A stretch of 42,096 nucleotides of DNA. Origin: an uncultured archaeon (GTDB lineage Archaea; Hadarchaeota; Hadarchaeia; Hadarchaeales; WYZ-LMO6). The notes beneath the pieces were generated by a model. The model had not been told where the DNA came from, did not search any database, and saw nothing but the letters and a program-made list of their open reading frames with translations. Shown here piece by piece: positions 32,294 to 38,959 of this stretch (position 1 is the first letter of the stretch; each line of letters starts with the position of its first letter). Location: the NCBI GenBank assembly GCA_938074535.1, contig CALJER010000043.1:1-42096 (forward strand), in the 5' to 3' direction. Both the position numbers and the translations under genes were made by a program.

Positions 32294-32833
32294 ATGGAGG
32301 GGGAATATCGGAAGGCAAAGAAGGAGATAGAGGAGTATCTGAGCCGCCACTGGAAGAAGGCCTTTGAGATGTGGATGGGATGCTTGGTGGACGCGGGAGA
32401 AATTCTGGAGTTCGCACCCCCGATGGAGGTGAGGGAGGACATCTGGAGGGACACCTGCAACACCTTCCTCTACGACACGGGCTTCAGGTCGGGGAAGAGG
32501 GTGGCCCAGTGGCTCTACCGCACCTTCGGGCTGGGGAAGAAGAGCCTGAAGGAGAGGACCATCTACACGGACATCTTCTTCGTTGAGAGCGGACTGGGGG
32601 AGATAGAGCTCCTGGGGGAGAAGGGGGGGAGGATCCTGAGGTTCAGGAGGGGGAGCTTCATCGCCAGGGAGACGGGAAGGGTGGGAAGAAAGGCCTGTCA
32701 CTACCTGGCGGGCTTCATCGCCGGGGCCACCCAGCACTTCACGGGCAAGGACTGCAGGGTGGAGGAGCTGAGGTGCTACTCCAACAGGGATCCCCACTGC
32801 GACTTCCTGGTCAGGCTCCTGGGTTCCACTTAG
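32294..32833 (+). CDS. V4R (4-vinyl reductase-type) ligand-binding domain protein
   Basis: A 179-residue stand-alone V4R-domain protein. The domain ends with the family signature GRKACHYLAGFIAGATQHFTG, then CRVEELRCYSNRDPHCDFLV, including the three cysteines (about 134, 153 and 159) and the terminal C-x-F strand. V4R domains bind small hydrophobic molecules and often act as sensors, for example with transcription regulators; no DNA-binding domain is present here. The ATG at 32294 is fixed by TATA spacing. It follows the PolD gene but has its own promoter, so a replication link is not implied. Confidence 0.82.
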   Translation: MEGEYRKAKKEIEEYLSRHWKKAFEMWMGCLVDAGEILEFAPPMEVREDIWRDTCNTFLYDTGFRSGKRVAQWLYRTFGLGKKSLKERTIYTDIFFVESGLGEIELLGEKGGRILRFRRGSFIARETGRVGRKACHYLAGFIAGATQHFTGKDCRVEELRCYSNRDPHCDFLVRLLGST

Positions 32834-32842
32834 GCTATATTT
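32833..32842 (+). promoter_or_regulatory. TATA box of tRNA-Ser(CGA)
   Basis: GCTATATTTT immediately after the V4R stop codon, centred 27 bases before the tRNA start. Confidence 0.55.
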
Positions 32843-32864
32843 TCGGTCGCCCACCTTCTCAGGG

Positions 32865-32950
32865 GCCGGGGTAGCCTAGCCAGGTAAGGCGACAGCCTCG
32901 AGAGCTGTTGACCCTTTGAGGTCTCGAGGGTTCAAATCCCTCCCCCGGCG
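32865..32950 (+). tRNA. tRNA-Ser(CGA)
   Basis: Type II serine tRNA: acceptor GCCGGGG/CCCCGGC, D arm GCC...GGC, anticodon stem ACAGC/GCTGT around CTCGAGA (anticodon CGA), long variable arm ACC-CTTTGA-GGT, and T arm GAGGG-TTCAAAT-CCCTC. Discriminator G at 32950; CCA is encoded at 32951-32953. It has no intron, in contrast to tRNA-Ser(GCU) at 12.7 kb, whose body is otherwise similar. Confidence 0.95.
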
Positions 32951-32968
32951 CCAGTTCGCCGCGAGCTT

Positions 32969-33580
32969 TCACTCGGGGATTCTGGTTTGGAGGGAAGACC
33001 TTCTTCCGGCTCGGGCGGCCGTCGGGACGGGGATTCCCACCCTGACGAGGAGCCTGGCCATTCCCACCAGCGGGGGGACGAAGACGAGGGAGCAGAGATG
33101 GTAGAGGGTGAAGGGCACCTGCCCTATGAAGGAGACCCAGAGGGGCGCGTGCAGGAGCGACCACCCCACGATTCCGGTCCAGAAGTCGAAGAGAAGGATG
33201 GCGATGGCCGTGGTGACCAGGCTGGAGCCGAGGAGCCTGCCGAGCTTTTCGAAGGGGGAGAGCCTGCTGCGGAGGCCGAGGGACCAGGCGAGGAGAAAGC
33301 CCGTCCAGGTGAAGAGGTAGATGGGTCTCGGGCCCCAGACGGCAAGGTCCGTGAGGAAGACCGCCAGGAGGGCCACCACCCCGAAGTAGCGGGTCACCCA
33401 TCCCCAGAGCCCTTCCTTCAGGGGAGGGGAGAAGGAGCCCACGACCACCAGCGTGGGTATCACGAGCTCCAGGTTGGGAAGGGTTATCCCCGAGAGATAG
33501 AGCAGCTTGCTCATTCCCACCAGCAGAGCTCCGAAGAGGACGAAGAGCTTGAACCTACCGGAGGGGAAGAGCTCCTCCAT
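32969..33580 (-). CDS. Multi-spanning membrane protein (DUF6580/ECF-like)
   Basis: A 203-residue hydrophobic protein with about five or six membrane segments, for example LFVLFGALLVGMSKLLYL, VALLAVFLTDLAVWG, FLLAWSLGL, TTAIAILLFDFWTGIVGW and LCSLVFVPPLVGMA. The order (short N-terminal helix, PNLELVIPTLVVVGSF loop, DFWTGIVGWSL segment, PFTLYHL before the last helix) resembles the DUF6580/ECF-transporter substrate-subunit group, but I cannot name a substrate. No ECF ATPase genes are nearby. The ATG at 33580 is chosen over the TTG at 33601 because it lies 26 bases from the shared TATA box. It is divergent from the radical SAM gene. Confidence 0.65.
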   Translation of the reverse strand: MEELFPSGRFKLFVLFGALLVGMSKLLYLSGITLPNLELVIPTLVVVGSFSPPLKEGLWGWVTRYFGVVALLAVFLTDLAVWGPRPIYLFTWTGFLLAWSLGLRSRLSPFEKLGRLLGSSLVTTAIAILLFDFWTGIVGWSLLHAPLWVSFIGQVPFTLYHLCSLVFVPPLVGMARLLVRVGIPVPTAARAGRRSSLQTRIPE

Positions 33581-33583
33581 CTT

Positions 33584-33602
33584 ATTGGATGGTATATCCA
33601 AT
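33584..33602. promoter_or_regulatory. Operator-like dyad, membrane-gene side
   Basis: ATTGGAT-GGTAT-ATCCAAT: perfect seven-base inverted repeat between the palindromic TATA box and the minus-strand start at 33580. It shares the GGAT/ATCC core with the dyad at 33614-33625. Confidence 0.5.
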
Positions 33603-33611
33603 ATTTAAATA
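33602..33611. promoter_or_regulatory. Palindromic bidirectional TATA box
   Basis: TATTTAAATA is a perfect palindrome. Its centre (33606.5) is 26.5 bases from the minus-strand ATG at 33580 and 26.5 bases from the plus-strand GTG at 33633, so one TBP site could serve both leaderless genes. Confidence 0.65.
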
Positions 33612-33613
33612 AG

Positions 33614-33625
33614 CTGGATATCCAG
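33614..33625. promoter_or_regulatory. Operator-like dyad, radical-SAM side
   Basis: CTGGATATCCAG: perfect 12-base palindrome between the TATA box and the GTG start at 33633. Confidence 0.5.
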
Positions 33626-33632
33626 TTTTACG

Positions 33633-34343
33633 GTGAGGGTCCATCACCTCGCCCGGTCTTCCTGCCTGAGGGAGGTTTACCTCCATTTCCGCGGGTGCAA
33701 CTTCAGCTGCCTGGGCTGCGTGGGGAGGGGCTTTCCCTACGATGTGCACCTCGGGGAACCCCCTAGGGGCAAGCCACGCCTCTTGAGCTTGAGGGAGCTC
33801 TTGGGGCTCCTGGACGGAGCAGGGCCGGGCAGGGCTTTTCTGGTGGGGGGTGAGCCCACCCTCGACCCCCATCTCCCCCTCCTCATCCGGGAGCTGGGGG
33901 AGAGGGGAATCCAAGTACATTTTTTGACCAACGGCTGCCAGCTGCCGGATGGGGTGCCGGAGGAGGTTGAGGGCATTTGCATGAGCCTGAAGGCCCACTC
34001 TTCCCCCCTCCACCGGTTCCTGACCGGAAGGGACAACCGAAGGGTACTGGAGAACTTTAGGAAAGTCCACGAAGAGGGCATCCCCCTTTCCGCGGAGACC
34101 GTACATCTTTCCGGTCTGGTGGAAAAGGGGGAAATAGGGAAGATAGCCAGGTTCATCTCCCCCTTGGATGATACCATCCCCTATCACCTAGATGTCTATC
34201 TCGCCGTGAACGGGAGGTGGAGGGCTCCTCACCCCTGGGAGGTGGAGGAGGCGGCGGGGGAAGCGGGCAAGTACCTGAAGAAGGTGACCCATTTCGCGGG
34301 AAGGGAAAAGCCGATCGGGGAGGTGGTGAGCCTTTTCCCCTGA
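33633..34343 (+). CDS. Radical SAM protein, PflA-like
   Basis: A 236-residue radical SAM enzyme. The [4Fe-4S] cysteines are in FRGCNFSCLGC (C-x3-C-x2-C, about residues 22-29). The SAM-contacting GGE motif is LVGGEPTLDPH near 70, with further strands VHFLTNGCQLP and ICMSLKAHSSPLH. The layout resembles small pyruvate-formate-lyase-activase-like proteins; the substrate is unknown and no glycyl-radical enzyme is in the window. The GTG start fits the shared TATA box. It is followed after seven bases by the Dph6-like gene, suggesting a two-gene operon. Confidence 0.82.
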   Translation: MRVHHLARSSCLREVYLHFRGCNFSCLGCVGRGFPYDVHLGEPPRGKPRLLSLRELLGLLDGAGPGRAFLVGGEPTLDPHLPLLIRELGERGIQVHFLTNGCQLPDGVPEEVEGICMSLKAHSSPLHRFLTGRDNRRVLENFRKVHEEGIPLSAETVHLSGLVEKGEIGKIARFISPLDDTIPYHLDVYLAVNGRWRAPHPWEVEEAAGEAGKYLKKVTHFAGREKPIGEVVSLFP

Positions 34344-34350
34344 AGCCGTC

Positions 34351-35004
34351 GTGGTCTCCTGGAGCGGTGGAAAGGAGAGCGCCCATGCTCTCTGGCGAGT
34401 CCTGAGGGAGGGAAGGGCGGTGCCTGTGTGCCTGCTCACCGTTCTCACGGAAGGTTATGAGAGGGTGAGCATGCACGGGGTAAGGAGGGAGCTGGTGGAG
34501 GAACAGGCCAGGGCGCTGGGTTTCCCCCTCCACCTGGTCTACCTTCCCAGGGAGTGTTCGAACGAGGAGTATGAGAGGAGGATGGGGGAGGCGGTGCGGG
34601 GCTTTCTGGAGAAGGGAGTGAGAGGCTGGGTCTTCGGGGACGTCTGGCTGGAGGAGGTCAGGAGGTACAGGGAGGAAAAACTGCTAGCCGGGGGTGCGGT
34701 CGGATACTTTCCCCTCTGGGGGAGGGGGAGCAGCAGGCTCGTGGGTGAGTTTTTGAGCGCCGGCTTTCGTGCGGTGGTGGTGTGCGTGGACGGGAGGGTG
34801 CTGAACCCCTCCTTTTTGGGCAGGGAGGTGGACAGGAACTTCCTCAGGGAGCTCCCCTCCTCCGTGGATCCGGCGGGGGAGAAAGGGGAGTATCATTGCT
34901 TTGTGTGGGATGGCCCGATTTTCAGGTATCCGGTTCCTTTCGAAAAAGGCGAGGTCGTGAAGAGGGGGGACTTCTACTTCTGCGATCTGATTCCCGAGGT
35001 CTAG
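34351..35004 (+). CDS. dph6: Diphthine-ammonia ligase-like PP-loop ATPase (Dph6 family)
   Basis: Adenylating amidase of the last step of diphthamide formation on elongation factor 2. The 217-residue protein has the PP-loop SWSGGKESAHAL at the very start, SMHGVRRELVEEQARALGFPL near 50, and the family pattern VFGDVWLEEVRRYREEKLLAGGAVGYFPLWG (about 92-122), then FRAVVVCVDG and the GEYHCFVWDGPIF closing segment (about 180). The GTG at 34351 leaves only two residues before the PP-loop strand, so the true start may be a little upstream. A Dph2 gene begins at the right end of this window, so the pathway is present in the genome. Confidence 0.88.
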   Translation: MVSWSGGKESAHALWRVLREGRAVPVCLLTVLTEGYERVSMHGVRRELVEEQARALGFPLHLVYLPRECSNEEYERRMGEAVRGFLEKGVRGWVFGDVWLEEVRRYREEKLLAGGAVGYFPLWGRGSSRLVGEFLSAGFRAVVVCVDGRVLNPSFLGREVDRNFLRELPSSVDPAGEKGEYHCFVWDGPIFRYPVPFEKGEVVKRGDFYFCDLIPEV

Positions 35005-35116
35005 CCGGAGGAGTTTTTTCCGGAAGCTTCGGGCGACGGGGCTGTTCCCCGGCGTGTGGACGCCCTTTTCATCGCTTCGCTCGAGGGGCCATGGCTACCG
35101 GGGGAAGCGCCCCGTC
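35005..35116. other. Gene-free segment with several inverted repeats
   Basis: No coding frame was found between dph6 and tRNA-Thr. The segment holds CCGGA/TCCGG (35005-35023) with a T-run, nested GGGCG/CGCCC (35031-35065, followed by TTTT) with CGGGG/CCCCG inside (35037-35051), CGGGG/CCCCG (35099-35114), and the long-range perfect pair GACGGGGC (35035-35042) with GCCCCGTC (35109-35116), which excludes the local hairpins. It may be terminators of the dph6 operon or a structured RNA; I see no known RNA family. Confidence 0.35.
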
Positions 35117-35162
35117 AAGGTGGGTGGAAAAGAAAGTTTTTAGCCTTCACCGGGGGGTCCAG

Positions 35163-35203
35163 GTCCGTCCGAAGGGGCTGAAGAGGGCTCAAGGGGGACA
35201 GAC
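35163..35203 (+). ncRNA. Possible small hairpin RNA upstream of tRNA-Thr
   Basis: GTCCGTCC (35163-35170) pairs with GGACAGAC (35196-35203) except for one mismatch, and TTTT follows. A TATA-like GTTTTTAG at 35136-35143 is centred about 24-26 bases before the hairpin. No C/D or H/ACA boxes were recognised. It could be chance, since the downstream T-run is also the tRNA-Thr TATA region. Confidence 0.2.
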
Positions 35204-35209
35204 TTTTAC
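35203..35209 (+). promoter_or_regulatory. TATA box of tRNA-Thr
   Basis: CTTTTAC centred about 28 bases before the tRNA-Thr start. Confidence 0.4.
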
Positions 35210-35233
35210 TTTCATGTTCAAAGAAAAGAGGAA

Positions 35234-35306
35234 GCCGCCGTAGCTCAGCCGGTAGAGCGACCGCCTCGTAAGCGGTAGGTCGTGGGTTCGATCCCCACCG
35301 GCGGCT
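35234..35306 (+). tRNA. tRNA-Thr(CGU)
   Basis: Acceptor GCCGCCG/CGGCGGC, D arm GCTC...GAGC, anticodon stem ACCGC/GCGGT around CTCGTAA (anticodon CGT), T arm GTGGG-TTCGATC-CCCAC, discriminator T, CCA encoded at 35307-35309. There is no intron. Confidence 0.96.
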
Positions 35307-35372
35307 CCACAAAAGAAGTCTTTGCTTCAGGCAGCCAAATGATTCGAGGCGCGAAACCTTCAATGGGTGGTT

Positions 35373-35913
35373 TTACTCCCTGTTCAGAATGAGGGCGTTG
35401 GTGTCCGTGTAAACCCTCTGAGTGTACCCCATGGACCATGAGTCATCCCAAGTACCCTGTATGAGGTCGGAGGTGAAGCTGAACTCTCCCACGATCCTGC
35501 TGCCGCTCATCACCGTCAATCTCGACCCGCTGACGATACCCGTGAAGAAAGAGGGAGAGACATCGGGGACGTAGCCGGAGCCTGAAACCAGCTGCCGGCT
35601 GGAAACGGTGAAGCGCTGCTCGATGCGCACCGTGTTTTCGGAGCTGCCTCTTGTTACTACCCAGGTGACCATCCGCTCTTCCGAGCCCACCTCCTCAAGC
35701 TCGGGCCAGTTTCGAAAATCGGTCTGGATGCGAAAGGTCACGGGGAAGGTGGTTTTCCAGGTACCCTCCAGCTCGGGCCGGTGTGAGAGTAGATCCGTAA
35801 CCCAGGGTCAGTACGTAGTGATAGAGGAGGTAAGCACCCGCTATTATCCCTAAACCGGCCAGTATCGCCGCTAGGGCTGCGGTTGAGGTTCCTTTTTTCT
35901 CCGCAAGAAACAT
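35373..35913 (-). pseudogene. Frameshifted secreted or pilin-like protein
   Basis: From ATG 35913 one frame encodes a class III-type signal: MFLAEKKG followed by the hydrophobic TSTAALAAILAGLGIIAGAY, then YHYVLT. That frame then turns into unlikely sequence and stops at 35695. The next frame, from about 35810, carries a plausible extracellular beta-rich domain: WVTDLLSHRPELEGTW, TFRIQTDFRNWPELEEVG, ERMVTWVVTRGSSENTVRIEQ and so on to 35373. The switch is a +1 change near the CCTGGG at about 35808-35815. Joined, they give one N-anchored protein of about 180 residues. It could be a real mutation, an assembly error or recoding. A GTG at 35741 could start the C-terminal part alone, without anchor. 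Function unknown. Confidence 0.6.
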
Positions 35914-35938
35914 ACCGTCTCTCGCCTTATTAAACCTG

Positions 35939-35946
35939 GTATTAAG
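35939..35946 (-). promoter_or_regulatory. TATA-like element of the pilin-like gene
   Basis: CTTAATAC on the minus strand, centred about 29 bases before the ATG at 35913. A second T/A-rich site, TTTAATAA, lies closer at 35928-35935. Confidence 0.35.
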
Positions 35947-36028
35947 CCAGGATTCCGCAACTTCTTTCCCTGTGGGACAGAAAGGGTAGAAAGCCGCTCT
36001 CCCGTCTCGAAGGAGCCTGGGGTGGGTG

Positions 36029-36036
36029 TCTAATAG
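36029..36036 (+). promoter_or_regulatory. TATA box of the CinA-like gene
   Basis: TCTAATAG centred about 27 bases before the ATG at 36060, suggesting a leaderless mRNA. Confidence 0.45.
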
Positions 36037-36059
36037 GAAGCCGTCCAGAGAGGAGAAGG

Positions 36060-36833
36060 ATGGAGTGCTCCCTCCTGGTGGTGGGTAACGAAATCTTGGA
36101 CGGGACGGTGAGGGAGGAGAACGCCTCCTGGCTGGCGGGAAGGCTGAACGCCCTCGGGTTCAGGGTGAGGAAGATTGGGGTGGTGGGAGACGGTGAGGAG
36201 GAGATAGAGGAGGGACTGGAGTGGGTGATGGCTGGGTCCCGCTTCGTCTTCGTGTGCGGCGGGCTGGGCGGCACTCCGGACGACAGGACCAGGGAGGCCG
36301 TGGCGAAGAGGCTGGGGAGAAGGCTGGTCCAGCACGAGGTGGCCCGAAGGGAGCTGGAGGAGAAACTGGAGAAGCTCAGCCGATGGGGCATAGAACTAGG
36401 GGGAAGGGAGTGGATCATGAAGATGAGCCTGGTGCCCGAGGGGGGAGAGATACTGAAGAACCGGCTGGGCATGGCGCCGGGCATCAGGCTCTCCGCCGGG
36501 GAGGTCACGCTGTTCCTCCTTCCGGGCGTGCCGGTGGAGCTGAAGGTGATCTTCGCCGAGGAGGTGGAGCCCCTCCTCGGAAGGGGGGAGGAGAGGGAGG
36601 TGGTGGAGCTGACGCTGGGATCCGAGGAGACCAGGTTCAGCGGGCTGGCGGAGGAGCTGGAGAGGGAATGCGGGGTGGTGGTGGGGATGTATCCCCTCTT
36701 CGGCAGGCTGGAGGTGAGGATGAGGATCGTGGGAAAGGCGGGCAGGGCGGCGGAGGCGGCGAGGAGGGTTAAGGAGGAGGCGGAGAGAGCTGGGGTCCCC
36801 CTCCTTGCGGAGAGGAGCTTCAGATTAGGATGA
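36060..36833 (+). CDS. CinA N-terminal/MoaB-like domain protein
   Basis: A 257-residue protein of the competence-damage CinA N-terminal (COG1058) group. It has the MoCF/MoaB fold: SLLVVGNEILDGTVREENASWLAGRL at the start, the FVFVCGGLGGTPDDRTREAVAKRLGR motif near 60-86 that holds the phosphate- and metal-binding GG-x-x-PDD-x-T signature, and the LFLLPGVPVELKVIFAEEV strand near 155. Bacterial homologues hydrolyse ADP-ribose or pair with an NMN deamidase domain; that second domain is absent, as usual in archaea, so a nucleotide-repair or pyrophosphatase role is only likely. The end overlaps the minus-strand SPL gene by nine bases, tail to tail. Confidence 0.9.
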   Translation: MECSLLVVGNEILDGTVREENASWLAGRLNALGFRVRKIGVVGDGEEEIEEGLEWVMAGSRFVFVCGGLGGTPDDRTREAVAKRLGRRLVQHEVARRELEEKLEKLSRWGIELGGREWIMKMSLVPEGGEILKNRLGMAPGIRLSAGEVTLFLLPGVPVELKVIFAEEVEPLLGRGEEREVVELTLGSEETRFSGLAEELERECGVVVGMYPLFGRLEVRMRIVGKAGRAAEAARRVKEEAERAGVPLLAERSFRLG

Positions 36834-37622
36834 GCCGAAGGCAGGCTCGCACCTCACCCCCTTCTCCCTGCACACCCTCTCTATCCTCTCCCTTTCCTCC
36901 TTCCAGGCCCTGGAGCGGAGGGAGGGCGAGAGAAGGATCCCCAGGGTTTCTGGGGAGAGCTCCTCCAGGGTCTCCCTCAGCCTCCCCATCACCCCCCTCT
37001 TCAGGTTCAGCCTGTCGTAGATCAGCAGGCTCCGGGTGGAGGCTGCCACCTCCACCACCTCCCTTATCTTCTCCTCCGAGTCGGTCAGGGAGGGAAGGAG
37101 GGGACCGAGGAAAAGCCAGGTGCTGATCCCCCTGGAGGAAAATTCCTCGAGCACCCTCGCTCTCCTGCGAGGGGTGCTGGCTCCTGGCTCCAGCGCCCTG
37201 GCGATTCCCTCGTCCAGCGTGGTGATGGTCACCCCCACCTCGGAGTTTCCCCCTGAAAGAAGCTCGAGGTCCCTGAGGATGAGGTCGGACTTGGTCTGGA
37301 CGCACACCGGGAAGCCCTCTTCAAGCAGGATGCGTATGCACTCCCTCGTGAGTCCGAACCTGGCCTCGGGGGGCTGGTAGGGATCGGTCACCGTCCCCAC
37401 CCCCACCGTCTTCCTCGGTTTTTTCCTCACCTCCTCCTTCAGCACCTCGGGGGCGTTGATCTTCACGTCCACGAACCTCCCCCAGGGCCTGGTCTCCCTC
37501 AAAAAAGATGGGGAGTAACAGTAGAGGCAGCCGTGCAGGCAGCCCCGGTAGGGGTTGAGGGAGTAGTGGAGCCCGGGCAGGCTGGTCCTGCACAGCAGGC
37601 TCCTGCTCCTGACCTCCCTCAC
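36825..37622 (-). CDS. SPL-family radical SAM protein (SplB-like)
   Basis: A 265-residue radical SAM protein of the spore-photoproduct-lyase-like group (COG1533). The cluster motif is NPYRGCLHGCLYCYSPSF (C-x3-C-x2-C, about residues 28-35). Further family segments are VGVGTVTDPYQPPEARFGLTRECI near 73, VCVQTKSDLILRDLELL, VGVTITTLDEGIARALEPGASTPRRR near 130, and FLGPLLPSLTDSEE. True SPL reverses a UV thymine lesion; most archaeal members are uncharacterised. The GTG start at 37622 lies one base past the nreA stop, so it is almost certainly co-transcribed with this DNA-repair gene. Confidence 0.87.
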   Translation of the reverse strand: MREVRSRSLLCRTSLPGLHYSLNPYRGCLHGCLYCYSPSFLRETRPWGRFVDVKINAPEVLKEEVRKKPRKTVGVGTVTDPYQPPEARFGLTRECIRILLEEGFPVCVQTKSDLILRDLELLSGGNSEVGVTITTLDEGIARALEPGASTPRRRARVLEEFSSRGISTWLFLGPLLPSLTDSEEKIREVVEVAASTRSLLIYDRLNLKRGVMGRLRETLEELSPETLGILLSPSLRSRAWKEERERIERVCREKGVRCEPAFGSS

Positions 37623-37623
37623 C

Positions 37624-38955
37624 TCAAGCCCCTTTCCGCGCTGCGTGCTCCCCCCTCCAGAACTCCGTGAGCTTCCTCTGGAAGAGGCATCGCCTGAGAA
37701 GACCGCTGTGTTTCACCCACTCCTCCAGGGGAACGGTGAGCTTGGTTCGGGCGCGGGCCAGGGCCTCCTCCAGGGTCTCGAACTTCTCCGGTTCCCCCCT
37801 GAGCATCTTCCTCACGCACTCCCTCACGAACCAGACCCCCAGGGGGAGGAGGAAGCCTGGGTGGATTTCCCTCAGGACCACGGCCGAGGCCTGCCTTCCC
37901 TCCTCCACCAGCCTCTCCGCCACCGCCAGCCTGCAGGCGTAGTAGCACCCCCCTATCTCCGGGTAGCCCCTTCTCCCTTGGTAGGGCTCCCAGTCTCCCA
38001 TCACGGCCGGTGAAGCGGCCCCCGCTGGGTTCCAGGTGGTCCCCGGGAACCAGCTCTCGATCCAGTCGAAGCTCCACTTCTCGGGCATGAGGATGGCCAG
38101 GAAGAGGTTGCCGTGGTGTCGGAGAGAATAAACGCGGTACTCGTCCAAGGTGTCGAAGTCCTTGAGCCTCTCTACCAGCTCCTGGGAGAGGATGGCATCC
38201 ACGGCCGTGATGCTCCACCTAGTGGGGACCAGCCTCCTGCGGTCCCTCAGGCCGAAGACACCCACGCTGAAGGCCCTCTGGATCCTGCTCACCGGCACAC
38301 CTTCCCGGTAGAGCTCCACCACCGCCTCCTGCGCCTTCAGGTCCCCGTCGTGGAAGGCCCGCTCCATCCTCTCATCCGTCCTCACCTGGGAAACCCTCAT
38401 CTCCCGCAGAGGGGCGGAAGGCCCCATCGGCGGTACTTCTTCCCCCAGGGTGAGGAAGCCGGAGGGCTTCTTGCTCAGAAAGACCTCAGCCTCCACCGGT
38501 TGCTTCCCCATGGCCATCTCCTGGAGCATCTCCACGAACCTGCCCCCCTCCCTGGCGGCCTCCACCCTCTCCCTCCTCTTTCCCCTCACAAGCGAGGACC
38601 GGAAGCCCACGATTTCTTCCACGCTCCTCTCCACCCAGCTCTCCGGCGCGTCCAGGAGGCTCGTATCCCCCAGGTAGGGTGGCAGCATGGGACCCGCGTA
38701 CACCCTGGGATACCCCAGCCTTCCCACGAAGACGGAGGGAGGGGAGGAACCCCACACCCTTGAAGAAAGCCCCCTTCCCACCCTGGCCAGCGCTTCAGCC
38801 CTGAGCAGAACGGGGCACCTCGCCTTGCCGCACAGGCCCCTTCCCCTGCAGGAGAGGCAGAGGTGTCCCGACCTCCTGAAACGCAGGCCGGTTATGCCCT
38901 CCAGGAGGGAGGGGGGCAGCACTTCCCTCAGCCAGTGCGCATCCTCGGGTCTCAA
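37624..38955 (-). CDS. nreA: NreA-family DNA repair protein with PIP motif
   Basis: Archaeal Nre (DUF650/DUF651) protein. The Nre family binds PCNA and protects against interstrand crosslinks in Haloferax. The 443-residue protein has an N-terminal zinc cluster (CLSCRGRGLCGKARCPVL, about 33-50), the SSPPSVFVGRLGYPRVYAGPMLPP segment near 71, VRTDERMERAFHDGD near 193, GVFGLRDRRRLVPTRWSITAVD near 231, and a helical C-terminal domain. The last part, FQRKLTEFW (PIP residues 426-433), fits the PCNA-interacting motif Q-x-x-h-x-x-a-a. The listed start is a TTG four bases after the DUF47 stop; a later start closer to the zinc cluster cannot be excluded. Confidence 0.93.
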   Translation of the reverse strand: MRPEDAHWLREVLPPSLLEGITGLRFRRSGHLCLSCRGRGLCGKARCPVLLRAEALARVGRGLSSRVWGSSPPSVFVGRLGYPRVYAGPMLPPYLGDTSLLDAPESWVERSVEEIVGFRSSLVRGKRRERVEAAREGGRFVEMLQEMAMGKQPVEAEVFLSKKPSGFLTLGEEVPPMGPSAPLREMRVSQVRTDERMERAFHDGDLKAQEAVVELYREGVPVSRIQRAFSVGVFGLRDRRRLVPTRWSITAVDAILSQELVERLKDFDTLDEYRVYSLRHHGNLFLAILMPEKWSFDWIESWFPGTTWNPAGAASPAVMGDWEPYQGRRGYPEIGGCYYACRLAVAERLVEEGRQASAVVLREIHPGFLLPLGVWFVRECVRKMLRGEPEKFETLEEALARARTKLTVPLEEWVKHSGLLRRCLFQRKLTEFWRGEHAARKGA

Positions 38956-38959
38956 GGGC

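Noticed and set aside
32966-33600. Plus-strand open frames opposite the membrane-protein gene
   Set aside because: The minus strand encodes clear hydrophobic helices with a matched promoter; the plus frames are Glu/Gly-rich shadows of it.
35163-35203. Assignment of the hairpin upstream of tRNA-Thr as an H/ACA or C/D guide RNA
   Set aside because: No C, D or properly placed ACA box and no recognisable kink-turn was found; it is kept only as a weak hairpin candidate.
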